From: an uncultured Clostridia bacterium
GTDB lineage: Bacteria > Bacillota > Clostridia > TANB77 > CAG-508
Length of the DNA: 64,000 nucleotides
Assembly: GCA_928721915.1 (NCBI GenBank)
Contig: CAKMVZ010000002.1
Location: forward strand, 1-64,000
Reading direction: 5' to 3'
The first letter of the stretch is position 1. Every line of letters begins with the position of its first letter. The translations under genes were made by a program, and so were the position numbers. This document shows, one piece after another, positions 47,974 to 59,568 of this stretch. The notes under the pieces are model-generated. The model did no database searches and was not told the DNA's origin. It worked only from the letters and a program-made list of their open reading frames with translations.

Positions 47974-50503
47974 CTAATCTTCATAAGTATAACTATCTGC
48001 AGTATGTGGACATACAGAAGTTGGTATATTTTCTGTATATGCTCCACCATAAGAAGTTTTCCAATCACCATTTGCTTCTGATGCTGGTGGAGTTTTATAG
48101 TATTTTATACTATAATTTTGACAATATTCGCTAGCTAATAATCCTGTTTCATTACAAATTTTATAAGAGTTTCCATGAATATCACAAGGTTCAGGTACAG
48201 TTCCATTTACAAATATTTCTTGATAAGTATTAGTACATTTTTCAGAAGCAGTCATTCCTGAATCCCTACAGATTGTTACTGTAACTATATCATCTGGAAC
48301 TGTAAATTTACTTGGCTCTAAATCTTTATGAATTTCTCTCATAACTGCTGTCCAAATTCCACCTGCTGTACGAGCCGTTGATGGTATAATTGTTTCTTTT
48401 TCATTATATCCAAACCAACAAGCTGCAGCATAATAATTTGTAAATCCACAAAGCCATCTATCAGCATCATCATTTGTTGTTCCAGTTTTGGCTGCTACAT
48501 CCATTCCTGATATTGTGGCATAAGTAGCAGTTCCTTGATATTGAGACTGAAGAACAGATTGAAGCATGTTTTTCATAATATAAGCATTTGATGCACTCAT
48601 CATTCTAACAGATCTTTCCTCTACTGATTTTGGTTCTAAGTAAACATTTCCATCTGAATCTTCAACCTTAGTGTAAAATGTTGGTTCAATATAAACTCCA
48701 TCATTTGCTATCATTGCATAACCTGCTGCCATTTGCAATATTGAAGCACCATTAGTAAATCCACCTAAAGCTAAAGACAATCCTTCATTTCCTGTAACAT
48801 CTTTAAATCCCATTTTTTGTAAAAATTCAACACCAGTATTTACTCCAATAGTAGATAAACCTTTAACGTGAGGTAAATTTGATGATACTGCTGTTGCTTG
48901 CCTCATTGAAATTAAACCTTTCCAACCTGAGTACCATTCTTTTGGCTCATAATTTCCGAGGAAAAGTAGTTGGTCCATCATAAAACATTGTTGAAGCTGT
49001 AAGTTTTCCACTTTCTAATCCCGGACATGTAACTGCCAAAGGTTTAATAGAAGATCCAGTTTGTTTTAACATATCTGTTGTTAAATTAAAATATCCAAGT
49101 ACAGTATTGGCTGAACCATCTTGATTTCTTGCAGCTGCTCCTACTACATACCCAGTTTTTGGATCAATTACAACCATTGCAGCCATTGCTTTTTGACCAT
49201 TTCTTGATGTATAATCATATTTTTCCTTAATTAATTCTGCTTCTAAATTTCCTTGTACATTTGATTTTTGAGTAATATATATTTTATATCCACCACTATA
49301 TAATTGAATTTCAGCCAAGCTCTTTGATTCGTAGCCTTTTTCTTCTATCATTTGATTTAGAATTTGTTCTATTGCAGCATCTGTTAAATATGAAACTGTA
49401 GTTGTAGTCGTAGTATTTCCATTTGCAAAAGCTAAACCATTATCTACTTCTGATATAGCAGTATCATATTGTTCATTTGATATATATCCTAATTCTAGCA
49501 TTTTTGATAAAACAGTTTTTGTTCTTGATTTAATTTTATCATCCATTTTCTTTTTATCATCAGGATTTTCATATTGTTTAAATGGTTGATATGCATTTGG
49601 AGAATGATTAATTCCAGCTAAATATGCACATTCTGCAATTGATAAATCTTTTACATCTTTATTAAAATAATAAACTGCACCAAGAGATACTCCATTTACA
49701 TCATCTCCACCAACAAATATTAAATTTAAATATAATTCTAATATCTGATCTTTTGAAAGATAATGTTCAACTTGAAGTGCTTTTACCATTTCTTTTACTT
49801 TTCTTAATGCTGTATCTTCTTTATCACCTGTTAAATTTTTAACGACTTGCTGAGTTATAGTACTTCCACCAAAGGAAGAATTTCCACCATTTAATAAATA
49901 TGTAACAGTTGCTGCTGCTGTTCTTTTAAAATCAACTCCACTATGATCATAAAATCTTTCATCTTCAATTGCTAAATAAGCTTTTGGAAGATATTCACTC
50001 ATTTGGTCTAAAGTAACAGTTCTTCTTTTTTCTCCTGAACTTAATTCACCTAAATAATTTCCATCTCCATCATAAAAACTTGAATTTTCATATTTTATAG
50101 CTAAGTCTTCTATATTAATTTTGTAATCATCACCAAGTAATTCCAAAAAGTCATATCCACCCCACATTGCACCTGCAATAACACCTGCAACAATAATAAT
50201 ACATAAAATAATTAATATTAAAATTATTCTAAATATTGTTGCAATTCTAGGATGTCTTTCTTTAAATTTTTTCTTTTTTTTGTTGCCATTTTTATCTTTT
50301 TTGTTCTTATTTTTTTTCATATTTTTGTCATCTACTATTTTTCCGACTACTTGAGTTTCAGAAGATATTCTAGTATTTTTATTTTTTGCTCTTTTATTTA
50401 ATTCATCAGTATTTAATCTTTGAGTTTTCATATTTTTTGATTCATCTTCTAAACTGTTTAGTCTTTTAGTTCTCATGTCCTTTTCATTACTTTCATCTTT
50501 CAT
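47974..50503 (-). CDS. Class A penicillin-binding protein (PBP1A type), one CGG +1 site
   Basis: A joined 842-residue bifunctional wall synthase. A charged cytoplasmic tail and one membrane helix (about residues 85-115) precede the glycosyltransferase domain (AIEDERFYDHSGVDFKRTAA, GGSTITQQVVKNLTGDKEDT). The transpeptidase domain has SxxK in KQTGSSIKPLAV, then SSNLPH and KTG in VAAKTGTTNDDADRW. CGG at 48956-48958 lies between SxxK and the other two motifs; skipping the C gives Gly516 in TTFPGNYEPKEWYSGW. The C-terminus is cysteine-rich. Without the shift the transpeptidase would lack two of three motifs. Confidence 0.93.
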
Positions 50504-50650
50504 ATTTTTTAACCTCTAATTCTAAATTATAATACTAGAATATTATATCATATATTTAAAAAATATAAAGCTTTTTTACCAAAATTTTTAAATTTAAAAA
50601 ATTCTTAAAAATTATAAAATAAAAAACATAAAATAAGCTTAAAATCATAC

Positions 50651-50690
50651 AAAAAACAAGAAGTAGAAAAATATCTACTTCTTGTTTTTT
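50651..50690. terminator. Terminator of the 1011-residue surface protein gene
   Basis: A long perfect hairpin, arms AACAAGAAGTAGA and TCTACTTCTTGTT, with A-run before and T-run after on either strand, 40 bases past the stop at 50730. Confidence 0.88.
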
Positions 50691-50729
50691 CTTTAATATA
50701 ATATATTGTTAAGCAATACTTCCATCTAA

Positions 50730-53700
50730 TTAAGAAACTGGTTCACTATAGTCTGATCCTTCATTATCAGTTCCTGGTGTTAGTTGTTCTTCTTCATCAT
50801 CGTCTCCAGTATCTTCTGTAGGAAAATGAGAATATTTTTCATTTAAATAATATTGTATTTGATCTTCTTTAAGTTCTGTAGTATCAAACATATTATCTGC
50901 ACCATTTACAACATTACCATCATTCTCACCATCTATCCAAATTGTTGGAACTCTAAATTGCTCATCATCATTTACAATTGATGCTTCACTAATATCTAAT
51001 GTTGATGGATTTAATCCTTCTGCTGTTCCTTTTGATACTTCTATTCCACCAAATTCATTATTAACTAAAGTTATTGTTCCAGTTAATTTTACATTTGAAG
51101 CATTTACTAATATTCCTGCATCTCCATTAGATGCTGTTATATTATTTAATGTAACACCTTCTGCATTATAAACTTGAATTGTATAATTTCCTTGCCATTC
51201 TGCTACAGCTGTCATTTCAACTGATAAATCATTTACAACTGTATTATCTGCTAATATAATTAATGCACTTGCTACTCCGCTTTCATCTTTACTAATTGTA
51301 TTAAATTGTAATCTATGATTATTACCATTTAATGTTATTGTTTGAGGAATACTTATTTTTTCGCTTATTCCTAAAATATCGGCATTTAATTCAACTGTTT
51401 TTACAGTTGGATTTGAAATTGCTGCTTTTAATTCATCTAAGTTATTTACAACCATTGTTTGTGCAACAGTTTCACTTGTATAATAATATGTTTGATCTTT
51501 ATCGTTTGTTTCTGTTGTTGAATAATAGCTTTCTACTCCAGCTCCAGTTACTGTTCCTTGTTCTGGTTCTATCCAGATTACTGGTACAGTTCTTGCTTCA
51601 TTATCCATTACTATTGTTCCTGTAACAGTTAATTCTGCATTTTCTAATCCTTCTGCTGTTCCTTTTGATACTTCTATTCCACCAAATTCATTATTATTTA
51701 ATGTTGTAGTTCCTGTTAATTCTACTTTTGAAGCATTTACTATTATTCCTGCATCTCCATTAGATGCTGTTACATTATTTAATTTAACACCTTCTGCATT
51801 GTAAACTTGTATTGCATAATTTCCTTGCCATCCTGCACTAGCTGTCATTTCAACTGATAAATCATTTACAACTGTATTATCTGCTCCTACTACAAATGCA
51901 CTTGCAACTCCAAGCTCATCTCTAGTTAATGCATTAAATTGTAATTTATGATTCTTACCATCTATTGTCATTGTTTTATATACATCTATTCTTTCAGATA
52001 TTCCTGTAATATCTGCACCTAATACTACAGTTGTTATTGGTGAAGTTGTAGAAACTGCAGCTTTTAAATCTGCTAAATTGTCTACTGTTACTGTTAATAT
52101 TTTTTCTGCTTCTACAGTTGTTTCAATTGTTCCTTCTGCATCTTTAAATACTTTTCCGCATACTGAACATGTATAATATTCATTATTTCCTGCTTCTGTT
52201 GGTGTTGCAGCTTTTGCTTCTACTTTTGTTAATGTATGGCTAGCTTTAACTGCTGTTATATCAACATTTCCACATGTTTCACAAACTTTAACTTCATATC
52301 CATCTTCTTCACATGTTGGAGCTTTAAATCCATAGTCTTCTGGATTTCCTGCTACCCAAGTATGATCTAAAGCTGCTATTGTCTCTGCTTCTACTGTTGT
52401 AGGAGTTGAGCCATCAGCTTTAAATATTTTTCCACATACTGAACATACTTTATATTCATTATTTCCTGCTTCTTCACATGTTGCTGCTTTTGATTCTACT
52501 GTTTCTAATGTATGAGGTACTATTGCAAGAGTTTCATCTTCTACTGTTGTAGCTTGCTTTCCTTCTGCATCTTTAAATACTCCATTACATACTGAACATG
52601 TATAATATTCATTGTTTCCTGTTTCTTCACATGTTGGTTCTTTTGCTTCTACTTTTGTTAATGTATGTTTACCTGTTGCTTGAACAGCTACTAATCTTAA
52701 TGTTCCACATGTTTCACATACATATTCATCAAATCCAGCTTTTCCACATGTTGCAGGTGTTGTTGTAGATAATCTTTCACCTTCATTTAATTTAAAGTTA
52801 TGTCCATATGCTTCTACTTCTCTTACATCGACTTTTCCGCATACTGAACATGTATATGTTTCTTCACCTGCTTCTGTACATGTTGCTGTTGTAGAAGTTG
52901 GTTCTTCACCATAATTGTGAGCATCATCAAAGTATTCTACTTTTCCACATGTTTCACAAACATGTTTATGAACTTTTCCAGCTGCTTCAGTATCTTCAGC
53001 TGTTACTTCTTGAGCTTCACTATATTTATGTCCTGGAGATGGTATTACAACTTTTTGTACATCTCCACATGCACATACTTTTTCAGTATATCCATCTTCT
53101 TCACATGTTGCTGGTACTGTTGTTTCTTTATATTCATGTGTTCCAATTCTTCCTTCATCAATACCATATGTTAAGTAATGCATAAATCCATTAGTATAAC
53201 CTGTTTCTGTATATGCATCTTTTAAATCTTTATATTTTTTCAAATAACATTTAACGTTAAATTCTTCTGAAGCTTGTCTACCTTCAGCGATACCATATGT
53301 AACATAATGTTCATAAATTTTTAAGTTATTATCTCCAAAAGCATCTTTAACATCTTTGTTATTTTCAGCATAATATGCTGAATCATAAATTAAGCATCCG
53401 CTTCTACCTTCTGCTGCACCATTTGTTATAAAATGTCTATATGCAGCTTCATAGTCATTACCAAATGCATCTTGTAAATCCTTGTAACTATTTAAATAAT
53501 ATGCAACATCAAATGTTAATTTTGCACATCTTCCTTCACTTATACCATGATCTAAAAAATGTTCATAAGCAGCATTGCTATCATTTCCAAAAGCTGCTTT
53601 TAAATCTGGATAAGTATTTAAATAGTAATCTGCATCAAAAGTTATAGTTTTTACTTCATTTGTAACCATAGCTTTATCTACTGTTGCAGAAGAATTTACT

Positions 53701-53765
53701 GTTAATAATAACATTAAAGCTACTGCAAAAAGTAATACTACAAATACTTTGTTAAGTTTTTTCAT
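50730..53765 (-). CDS. Large secreted modular repeat protein
   Basis: A 1011-residue exported protein. After the signal peptide (NKVFVVLLFAVALMLLLTVN) are four repeats of about 41 residues (about 44-208; FDADYYLNTYPDLKAAFGND and GISEGR endings), then about eight CxxC(G)-containing repeats (about 209-570; TCEEDGYEVKVCETCGNVDI), then two copies of a beta-helix-like block of about 190 residues (about 570-960; DLSVEMTASAGWQGNYAIQV, GGIEVSKGTAEGLE), and an acidic tail with no clear anchor. The cysteine pairs could bind metal. Such modular proteins occur in gut Clostridia; the role is unknown. AGGAGG precedes ATG. Confidence 0.8.
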   Translation of the reverse strand: MKKLNKVFVVLLFAVALMLLLTVNSSATVDKAMVTNEVKTITFDADYYLNTYPDLKAAFGNDSNAAYEHFLDHGISEGRCAKLTFDVAYYLNSYKDLQDAFGNDYEAAYRHFITNGAAEGRSGCLIYDSAYYAENNKDVKDAFGDNNLKIYEHYVTYGIAEGRQASEEFNVKCYLKKYKDLKDAYTETGYTNGFMHYLTYGIDEGRIGTHEYKETTVPATCEEDGYTEKVCACGDVQKVVIPSPGHKYSEAQEVTAEDTEAAGKVHKHVCETCGKVEYFDDAHNYGEEPTSTTATCTEAGEETYTCSVCGKVDVREVEAYGHNFKLNEGERLSTTTPATCGKAGFDEYVCETCGTLRLVAVQATGKHTLTKVEAKEPTCEETGNNEYYTCSVCNGVFKDAEGKQATTVEDETLAIVPHTLETVESKAATCEEAGNNEYKVCSVCGKIFKADGSTPTTVEAETIAALDHTWVAGNPEDYGFKAPTCEEDGYEVKVCETCGNVDITAVKASHTLTKVEAKAATPTEAGNNEYYTCSVCGKVFKDAEGTIETTVEAEKILTVTVDNLADLKAAVSTTSPITTVVLGADITGISERIDVYKTMTIDGKNHKLQFNALTRDELGVASAFVVGADNTVVNDLSVEMTASAGWQGNYAIQVYNAEGVKLNNVTASNGDAGIIVNASKVELTGTTTLNNNEFGGIEVSKGTAEGLENAELTVTGTIVMDNEARTVPVIWIEPEQGTVTGAGVESYYSTTETNDKDQTYYYTSETVAQTMVVNNLDELKAAISNPTVKTVELNADILGISEKISIPQTITLNGNNHRLQFNTISKDESGVASALIILADNTVVNDLSVEMTAVAEWQGNYTIQVYNAEGVTLNNITASNGDAGILVNASNVKLTGTITLVNNEFGGIEVSKGTAEGLNPSTLDISEASIVNDDEQFRVPTIWIDGENDGNVVNGADNMFDTTELKEDQIQYYLNEKYSHFPTEDTGDDDEEEQLTPGTDNEGSDYSEPVS

Positions 53766-53822
53766 AAAAAACTTCCTCCTTCTTATTTATAATTTTTTTT
53801 GGCAAATCCAAAATTTGGTTTT

Positions 53823-53851
53823 ATTTTATAATATTTATTACAATTTTTCAA
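53823..53851 (-). promoter_or_regulatory. Promoter of the 1011-residue protein gene
   Basis: TTGAAA and TAAAAT are 17 bases apart on the minus strand, 58 bases before the ATG. Confidence 0.6.
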
Positions 53852-53955
53852 TAGTTAGTATACATAATCAAAACTTAAAAATACATCCCGCGAAATATAG
53901 TAGTATCAACACTTTCACAGTTTTACGTATTACTTATTCTCCTTTAATATTTTTC

Positions 53956-54646
53956 CTAAATGTGCTCTATCAAGCATTTTAGAAGATTTGCACTTTTTTG
54001 AGAAGCCATTTTTAAATACTCATGAAAATCCATTTTATTATTACCATTTGCTACATCTGAGATTCCTCTTATTACTATAAATGGAACTTTATCTAAAAAA
54101 CAAACTTGAGCAATTGCTGCTCCTTCCATCTCTACACATTCAGAATTTCCAAAATTTCTTCTAATTTTTGGTGCTTCATCTGGATCCTTAAAAAACTTAT
54201 CAGCAGAAGCAATAGTTCCAAATTTTAAATTTAAACCTTCTAAATTAATATTTTTAATAATTTTAATTAATTTTTCATCTGTTTTAATATATTTACCTAA
54301 TTCACAAATTTCTCCGAAGTTCATAATCTCCTATGCCAGTTAAATCAAAATCATATTGAACTAACCTTTCTGCAACTACAATATCTCCAATTTTTATTTC
54401 TGGATTTATACCGCCCGCAGAGCCAATATTAATTACATAATCTATTTTAAAATTGTCAATCATAATTTGAGTTGTTCTTGCTGCATTTACTTTCCCAACA
54501 CCACTTCTTACAATAACGCAATCTTTATTATGAATTTTCCCTATAAAAAAATTAAGATTAAAAATTTCTTTTTTAGAAATATCCTCCATAAAATTCTTAA
54601 CAGCAAGCATTTCTTCTTCCTCTGCTGCAATTATACCAATACACAT
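53956..54646 (-). CDS. mtnN: 5'-methylthioadenosine/S-adenosylhomocysteine nucleosidase, one CGG +1 site
   Basis: A joined 229-residue enzyme that cleaves adenine from MTA and SAH. The N-terminus is MCIGIIAAEEEEMLAVKNFM with the catalytic glutamate region, then GVGKVNAARTTQIMID and YVINIGSAGGINPEIKIGDI. CGG at 54314-54316 falls after GDYEL; skipping C gives Gly111. The rest carries ECVEMEGAAIAQVCFLDKVP (purine and ribose contacts) and the catalytic aspartate in VIRGISDVANG. Unshifted translation would stop after three residues and lack the active site. Confidence 0.93.
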
Positions 54647-54674
54647 ATATAATTCTCCTTCTTTATTTTAAAAT

Positions 54675-54703
54675 AAAAACCTCGGATAAATATATATCCG
54701 AGG
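54675..54703 (-). terminator. Terminator of eno
   Basis: A perfect hairpin CCTCGGATA/TATCCGAGG lies 16 bases after the eno stop and is followed by TTTTTATTTT on the minus strand. Confidence 0.9.
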
Positions 54704-54718
54704 AATTTTTATTTGAAA

Positions 54719-56026
54719 TTATCTATTAAGTCCTTTTAATCCAGGATAAATAGCTACATTTCCTAATTCATTTTCAATGTTTAATAATCTATTATATTTT
54801 GCAACTCTATCAGTTCTACAAGGTGCACCAGTTTTGATTTGTCCTGCATTAGTTGCAACTGCAACATCTGCTAAAGTAGTATCTTCTGTTTCACCACTTC
54901 TATGTGATACAACTGCTGTCATTCCATTTTTCTTAGCAAGTTCAATTGCATCTAATGTTTCTGTTAAAGTTCCAATTTGGTTTAATTTAATTAATATACT
55001 ATTTGAAACTCCTAAATCAATACCTTTTTGAAGTCTCTTAATATTTGTAACAAATAAATCATCACCAACTAATTGAATTTTGCTTCCTAATTTATCTGTT
55101 AATTTCTTCCATCCATCCCAATCTTCTTCTGCTAAACCATCTTCAATTGAGATAATTGGATATTTTGAAACTAAATCTTCATAGAATTCTATCATTTCAT
55201 CAGTATTTTTTGTAACACCTATTTTCCAGAAATGATACATTCCTTCTTTTCCAATTTTTTTAGCTTCATCATACATTTCTGTTGCAGCAACATCTAATGC
55301 TAACATTATATCTTTTCCTGGTTTATAACCAGCTTTTTCAGTAGCTTCCATAATTAAACTTAAAGCTTCATCTTCATCTTTAACATTTGGTGCAAATCCA
55401 CCTTCATCTCCAACACCTGTTCCTAATCCTTTTTCTTTAAGAACTTTCTTTAAATTGTGATAAATTTCAGCACACCATCTTAATGCTTCTGTAAATGTAG
55501 GAGCTCCAACTGGCATAATCATAAATTCTTGTACGCTTAAAGTTGAATCAGCATGTTTTCCACCATTCATAATATTCATCATTGGAACTGGTAGCACTTT
55601 AGCATTTGCTCCACCAATATAGCTATATAATTCCATTCCTAAAGAAGCTGCTGCAGCTTTAGCAACTGCTAAAGAAACTCCTAAAGTTGCATTTGCGCCT
55701 AATTTTCCTTTGTTTTCTGTTCCATCTAATTCTATAAGTGTTTTATCTATTTCAGTTTGATCGTAAACATTCATATACTCTAATTTTGGAGCAATTATTT
55801 CATTTACGTTTTTAACTGCTTTTAAAACACCTTTTCCTAAATATCTTGATTTATCTCCATCTCTTAATTCAACAGCTTCGAAGCTTCCAGTTGATGCTCC
55901 AGATGGAACCATAGCAACACCACTAAATCCACCTTCTGTAACAACTTCTACTTGAACTGTAGGATTTCCTCTTGAGTCTAAAACTTCTAAAGCTTTAACT
56001 TGTTCAATACCTAAATAATCTTTCAT
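54719..56026 (-). CDS. eno: Enolase
   Basis: A 435-residue glycolytic enzyme converting 2-phosphoglycerate to phosphoenolpyruvate. Conserved parts: ALEVLDSRGNPTVQVEV, VPSGASTGSFEAVELRDGD, GVGDEGGFAPNVKDEDEAL, ISIEDGLAEEDWDGWKKLT, LVGDDLFVTNIKRLQKG, KLNQIGTLTETLDAIELAKK (catalytic lysine) and VSHRSGETEDTTLADVAVAT. A strong promoter lies upstream. No CGG or TGA codon occurs in this highly expressed gene. Confidence 0.98.
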   Translation of the reverse strand: MKDYLGIEQVKALEVLDSRGNPTVQVEVVTEGGFSGVAMVPSGASTGSFEAVELRDGDKSRYLGKGVLKAVKNVNEIIAPKLEYMNVYDQTEIDKTLIELDGTENKGKLGANATLGVSLAVAKAAAASLGMELYSYIGGANAKVLPVPMMNIMNGGKHADSTLSVQEFMIMPVGAPTFTEALRWCAEIYHNLKKVLKEKGLGTGVGDEGGFAPNVKDEDEALSLIMEATEKAGYKPGKDIMLALDVAATEMYDEAKKIGKEGMYHFWKIGVTKNTDEMIEFYEDLVSKYPIISIEDGLAEEDWDGWKKLTDKLGSKIQLVGDDLFVTNIKRLQKGIDLGVSNSILIKLNQIGTLTETLDAIELAKKNGMTAVVSHRSGETEDTTLADVAVATNAGQIKTGAPCRTDRVAKYNRLLNIENELGNVAIYPGLKGLNR

Positions 56027-56138
56027 AATTTAAATACTTCCTTTCTTTTTAGTATTTTTTGCTTTAAAAAGCATTATACCTTTAGGCATAGCAAAATATG
56101 GTATTTAAAAAATCCACTTATTTTCCCACGCGATAAAT

Positions 56139-56167
56139 ATCTTAACATAAAATTCCAATACTTTCAA
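56139..56167 (-). promoter_or_regulatory. Promoter of eno
   Basis: TTGAAA and TAAGAT with 17 bases between on the minus strand, about 110 bases before the ATG of eno. Confidence 0.55.
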
Positions 56168-56186
56168 GCCTTAGTTTACGTAATAT

Positions 56187-56913
56187 TTATATTTCTTTAA
56201 ATACTTCTCCTAAAGGTTCATTTATAACTAAATCTGCCATATTATCTAGTGATGTTTTATCTTTATTTATTAAAACTAAATTATCTCCTCTAAAATAATT
56301 TATAAGTCCACTTGCTGGATATACAGTAAGTGATGTTCCAGCAACAATTAATAAATCTGCTTTTGATATATAGTCAACTGCTTTTGAAACAATTTCTTCA
56401 TCTAATGGCTCTCCATATAAAACAACATCTGGCTTTACTATTCCCTCACATCTTATTCTTTGGCATTTTGGAATACCGAGGTGAATTAAAAACATATTCT
56501 GCATTATGAGCCCTTCCACATTTTATGCAATAATTTCTCATTATACTTCCATGCAATTCTAAAACATTTTTTGAACCTGCTTTTTGATGAAGTCCATCAA
56601 TGTTTTGAGTAATTATTGCTTTTAGTTTTCCTTCGCTTTCAAGAATAGCTAACTTTTCATGAGTAATATTTGGCTTAACATTTAAAGAGTTCATTTTATC
56701 TTTATAAAATTTAAAAAACTCTTCTGGAAAAGTTTTAAAAAAGCCTAAACTTAAAATTTCCTCTGGAGGATATTTATATTTTTGATTATAAAGCCCATCT
56801 TTACTTCTAAAATCTGGGATACCACTCTCAGTAGAAACTCCTGCTCCACCAAAAAATACTATATTATCACTTTCACTTACTAATTTAACAAAATTCTTTA
56901 TCTTAGAATCCAT
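56187..56913 (-). CDS. cobB: Sir2-family NAD-dependent protein deacylase, one CGG +1 site
   Basis: A joined 241-residue sirtuin. NAD site: IVFFGGAGVSTESGIPDFRS; ITQNIDGLHQKAGSKNVLEL with the catalytic histidine in LHGS; zinc cysteines CIKC before the break and two more (PKCQRIRCEG) after it. CGG at 56476-56478 follows FNSP; skipping C gives Gly146 and IPKCQRIRCEGIVKPDVVLY. Later LIVAGTSLTVYPASGLINYF is the NAD-binding end. The zinc site is complete only in the joined protein. Confidence 0.93.
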
Positions 56914-57079
56914 ATTTTTCTCCTTTTTTCAATATTTTATCATAATAAAAAAATTTTTTAAAGAACACTTTTGATTTTTAACATTTTTTAATTATAAATT
57001 TACCATTAAACTTAAATAGAAAATACCATCTGTAGTTTTCACAAGTATTCATTAAATTGATACAAAACTATTATATATT

Positions 57080-57110
57080 AAAAAAGACTTTCAGGCGAAG
57101 CCGGAAAGTC
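57080..57110 (-). terminator. Terminator of the acyl-CoA synthetase gene
   Basis: Arms GACTTTCCGGC and GCCTGAAAGTC (one mismatch) with TTTTTT after on the minus strand, about 43 bases after the stop. Confidence 0.88.
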
Positions 57111-57152
57111 AAAATATCTTTTAAAAAACTCTTTTTTATCAAGATAAGAAAT

Positions 57153-58887
57153 TTATTTTCTATTTTGAATCTTTTTAAGTTCTTCATATCTTTTAATTTT
57201 TCCTGTTGTAGTTTTTGCAATTGGTTCTTCTGTAATTGTTAAACCTCTAATTGCTTTATAAAGAGGCATTGTTTTATTTATTTCTTTTATTTTATTCCAA
57301 ATAATATCATAAATCTCTTTCTCATTTTCAGTATTATACATTTCTTTCATGACTTCTTTGTCATAAACTACCTCTACTGCAATCTTAATATCATTTTCAT
57401 CTTTAGCATCAACATTTAATATAGAATAAATCATTGATTCATTAACGCCTTCAATTTTATTTACCAAGTTTTCCATTTCTTCTGGGAAAATATTTTTACC
57501 ATTTTTTAAAACTATAACACTTTTCTTTCTTCCAGAAATATAAATATAACCCTCTTTATCAATTTTGCATAAATCTCCCGTACGAAGCCAACCATCTGGT
57601 TCAATAGTTTCTTGAGTTGCTTCAAGATTACCATAATAGCCAAGCATAACATTTGGACCTTTAACTAAAAGTTCTCCTAATCCATCTTCATTTGGATCTT
57701 CAATTTTTACTTGAACATTTGGAAGAGCTTTTCCTATAGTACCACATTTATGATTTATTTCATCTTTTCCAGGGAATATATTTACACAAACAACAGGTGA
57801 GCTTTCAGTTAAACCATATCCTTGAACTAAATTAATTCCAAATTTTCTGTATCCTTCTTCAACATGTTTATCTAAAGCTGCAGCTCCACTAATTAATAAT
57901 TTAATTTTTCCACCAAAGATATCATGAATATTTTTAAATATTTTTGCTCTTTCTTCCATTGTATCATTTTTATGAACTTCTGCTAATTGCATTATAGCAT
58001 CTAATTTTCCTGCTTTTTCTAAATTTTTAAGTATTGTCTTATAAATCAATTCATATATTGCAGGAACACAGACCATAAATGTAACCCCATATTCATTTAT
58101 ATTATCTAAAATATGACGTGGACCATCACAAAAAGCTGTACACATTCCTTTATAGAATGAAAGTAAAAATCCAACTGTGCATTCAAATACATGATGAACA
58201 GGTAAAAATGAAAGCATAACATCTTCACAAGTTATTGGATACAAAACTCTATCCATATCCATTAGATTTGCACAAATATTTCTTTGGCATAAAGCAACTG
58301 CTTTAGAAGCTGATGTTGTTCCAGATGTAAACAACATAATTGTCATCTTTTCTGGATCAATTTCTGCTTCTTTAAAAGCTATATCTCCATCATCAATTAA
58401 TCTCTTTCCTTTTTGTATTAATTCTTTAAAAGCATAAACCCCGTCATTATGAGATTCAGCATCAAATGAAATAAGATGTTTTAATTTTGTTGTTCCGTCT
58501 TGTGCTAATCTTTTTAATGTTGGTTCATATTTTCCTGAATAAAATATTGCCTCAACCTCTGAGCGTCTAATTAAACTATCTATTTCATTTTCTGGAAGCG
58601 CCTTGTCTAAAGGAACTACAGTTCCTGTTCCAGCTACTACTGAAAGATAAGCTATTTCCCACTCATATCTATTTTCACCAATAATTGCTATTCTTTTTCC
58701 TTTAAGATTAAGTAACGATACTAAAGCTGTGCCTAAGCAATCAACCATTTCTCTTGCTTCTCTATGAGTTATTTCTTTAAAATTTCCGAGCCTTACCATT
58801 TCTTAATCTATATACAGGTCTATCCCCATAAACTTCTCTAGTTTTATTAAGCATGTCCTTTATATCTGTAACTTCAATTGTACTCAT
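57153..58887 (-). CDS. Long-chain acyl-CoA synthetase (AMP-binding), one CGG +1 site
   Basis: A joined 577-residue adenylate-forming enzyme. CGG at 58786-58788 is at codon 34; the first 33 residues (MSTIEVTDIKDMLNKTREVY and RPVYRLRNGKA) are in one frame, and the rest (Gly34, NFKEITHREAREM) in the other. Motifs: P-loop MLFTSGTTSASKAVALCQRN, VQGYGLTESSPVVC, WLRTGDLCKIDKEGYIYISG and the catalytic lysine region PIAKTTTGKIKRYEELKKI. GGAAAGGAAG stands before ATG at 58887. It likely activates fatty acids for lipid use. Confidence 0.9.
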
Positions 58888-58963
58888 ACATTAACTTCCT
58901 TTCCTATTTTTTTGCAGTTTTAATTTTACCATAAAGAATATTTTTTTACAATCTATTTTTTAG

Positions 58964-58998
58964 AAAAGCTTGGTATAAACTAAATACCAAGCTTTTTA
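58964..58998 (-). terminator. Terminator of the dCMP deaminase gene
   Basis: Arms AAAAGCTTGGTAT and ATACCAAGCTTTT form a hairpin just after the stop at 59023. On the minus strand T-rich DNA follows. Confidence 0.82.
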
Positions 58999-59022
58999 AA
59001 TTTTTGAACGGTCATTCAGTTT

Positions 59023-59521
59023 TTAATATTCTAATTGTCCATTTAATAATTCATCATTACTTATCCAATCCTGAACATAAAAAACTTTGTATTTATTTTT
59101 ATCTTGTCTTACATATACTTTATCTATTCCTGCATTTATAATCATTTTCCTACACATTAAACAAGGAGATGCTCCTTTTTCATATTCATGGATATTGTTT
59201 TCATCCTTATATCCAACTAAAAACATATCTCCACCGAAGCATTTCTTGCCTTGAAGCAGAAATAATAGCATTTTGCTCAGCATGCACAGATCTACATGCA
59301 TCATAGCCACTATGTCTTTTATCTGGAAAAATTTTCTTTTTCATACAATATCCTAAGTCGCAACAATTTTGTCTTCCTCGAGGAGCTCCAACATAACCTG
59401 TTGAAATAATTTGATCATGATTTACAATAACACTTCCCCATTTTTTTCTAATACAGGTTCCACGAGTTGCTACAGTTTCGGCTATATCTAAATAATAATT
59501 AATTTTATCAATTCTCTCCAT
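59023..59521 (-). CDS. dCMP/cytidine deaminase-family zinc enzyme, one CGG +1 site
   Basis: A joined 165-residue protein of the ComEB/dCMP deaminase family. The zinc and catalytic site HAEQNAIISASRQEM is before CGG 59234-59236, and the other two zinc ligands PCLMCRKMIINAGIDKVYV are after it. Skipping C gives Gly96 in MLGGDMFLVGYKDEN. N-terminal RKKWGSVIVNHDQIISTGYV and GAPRG fit dCMP deaminases. It would make dUMP for dTMP synthesis. The zinc site needs both halves, so the shift is required for activity. Confidence 0.9.
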
Positions 59522-59568
59522 AAATTTCTTATAATTTTAAAAATTATATACTCCTTTAATATTTTTAA

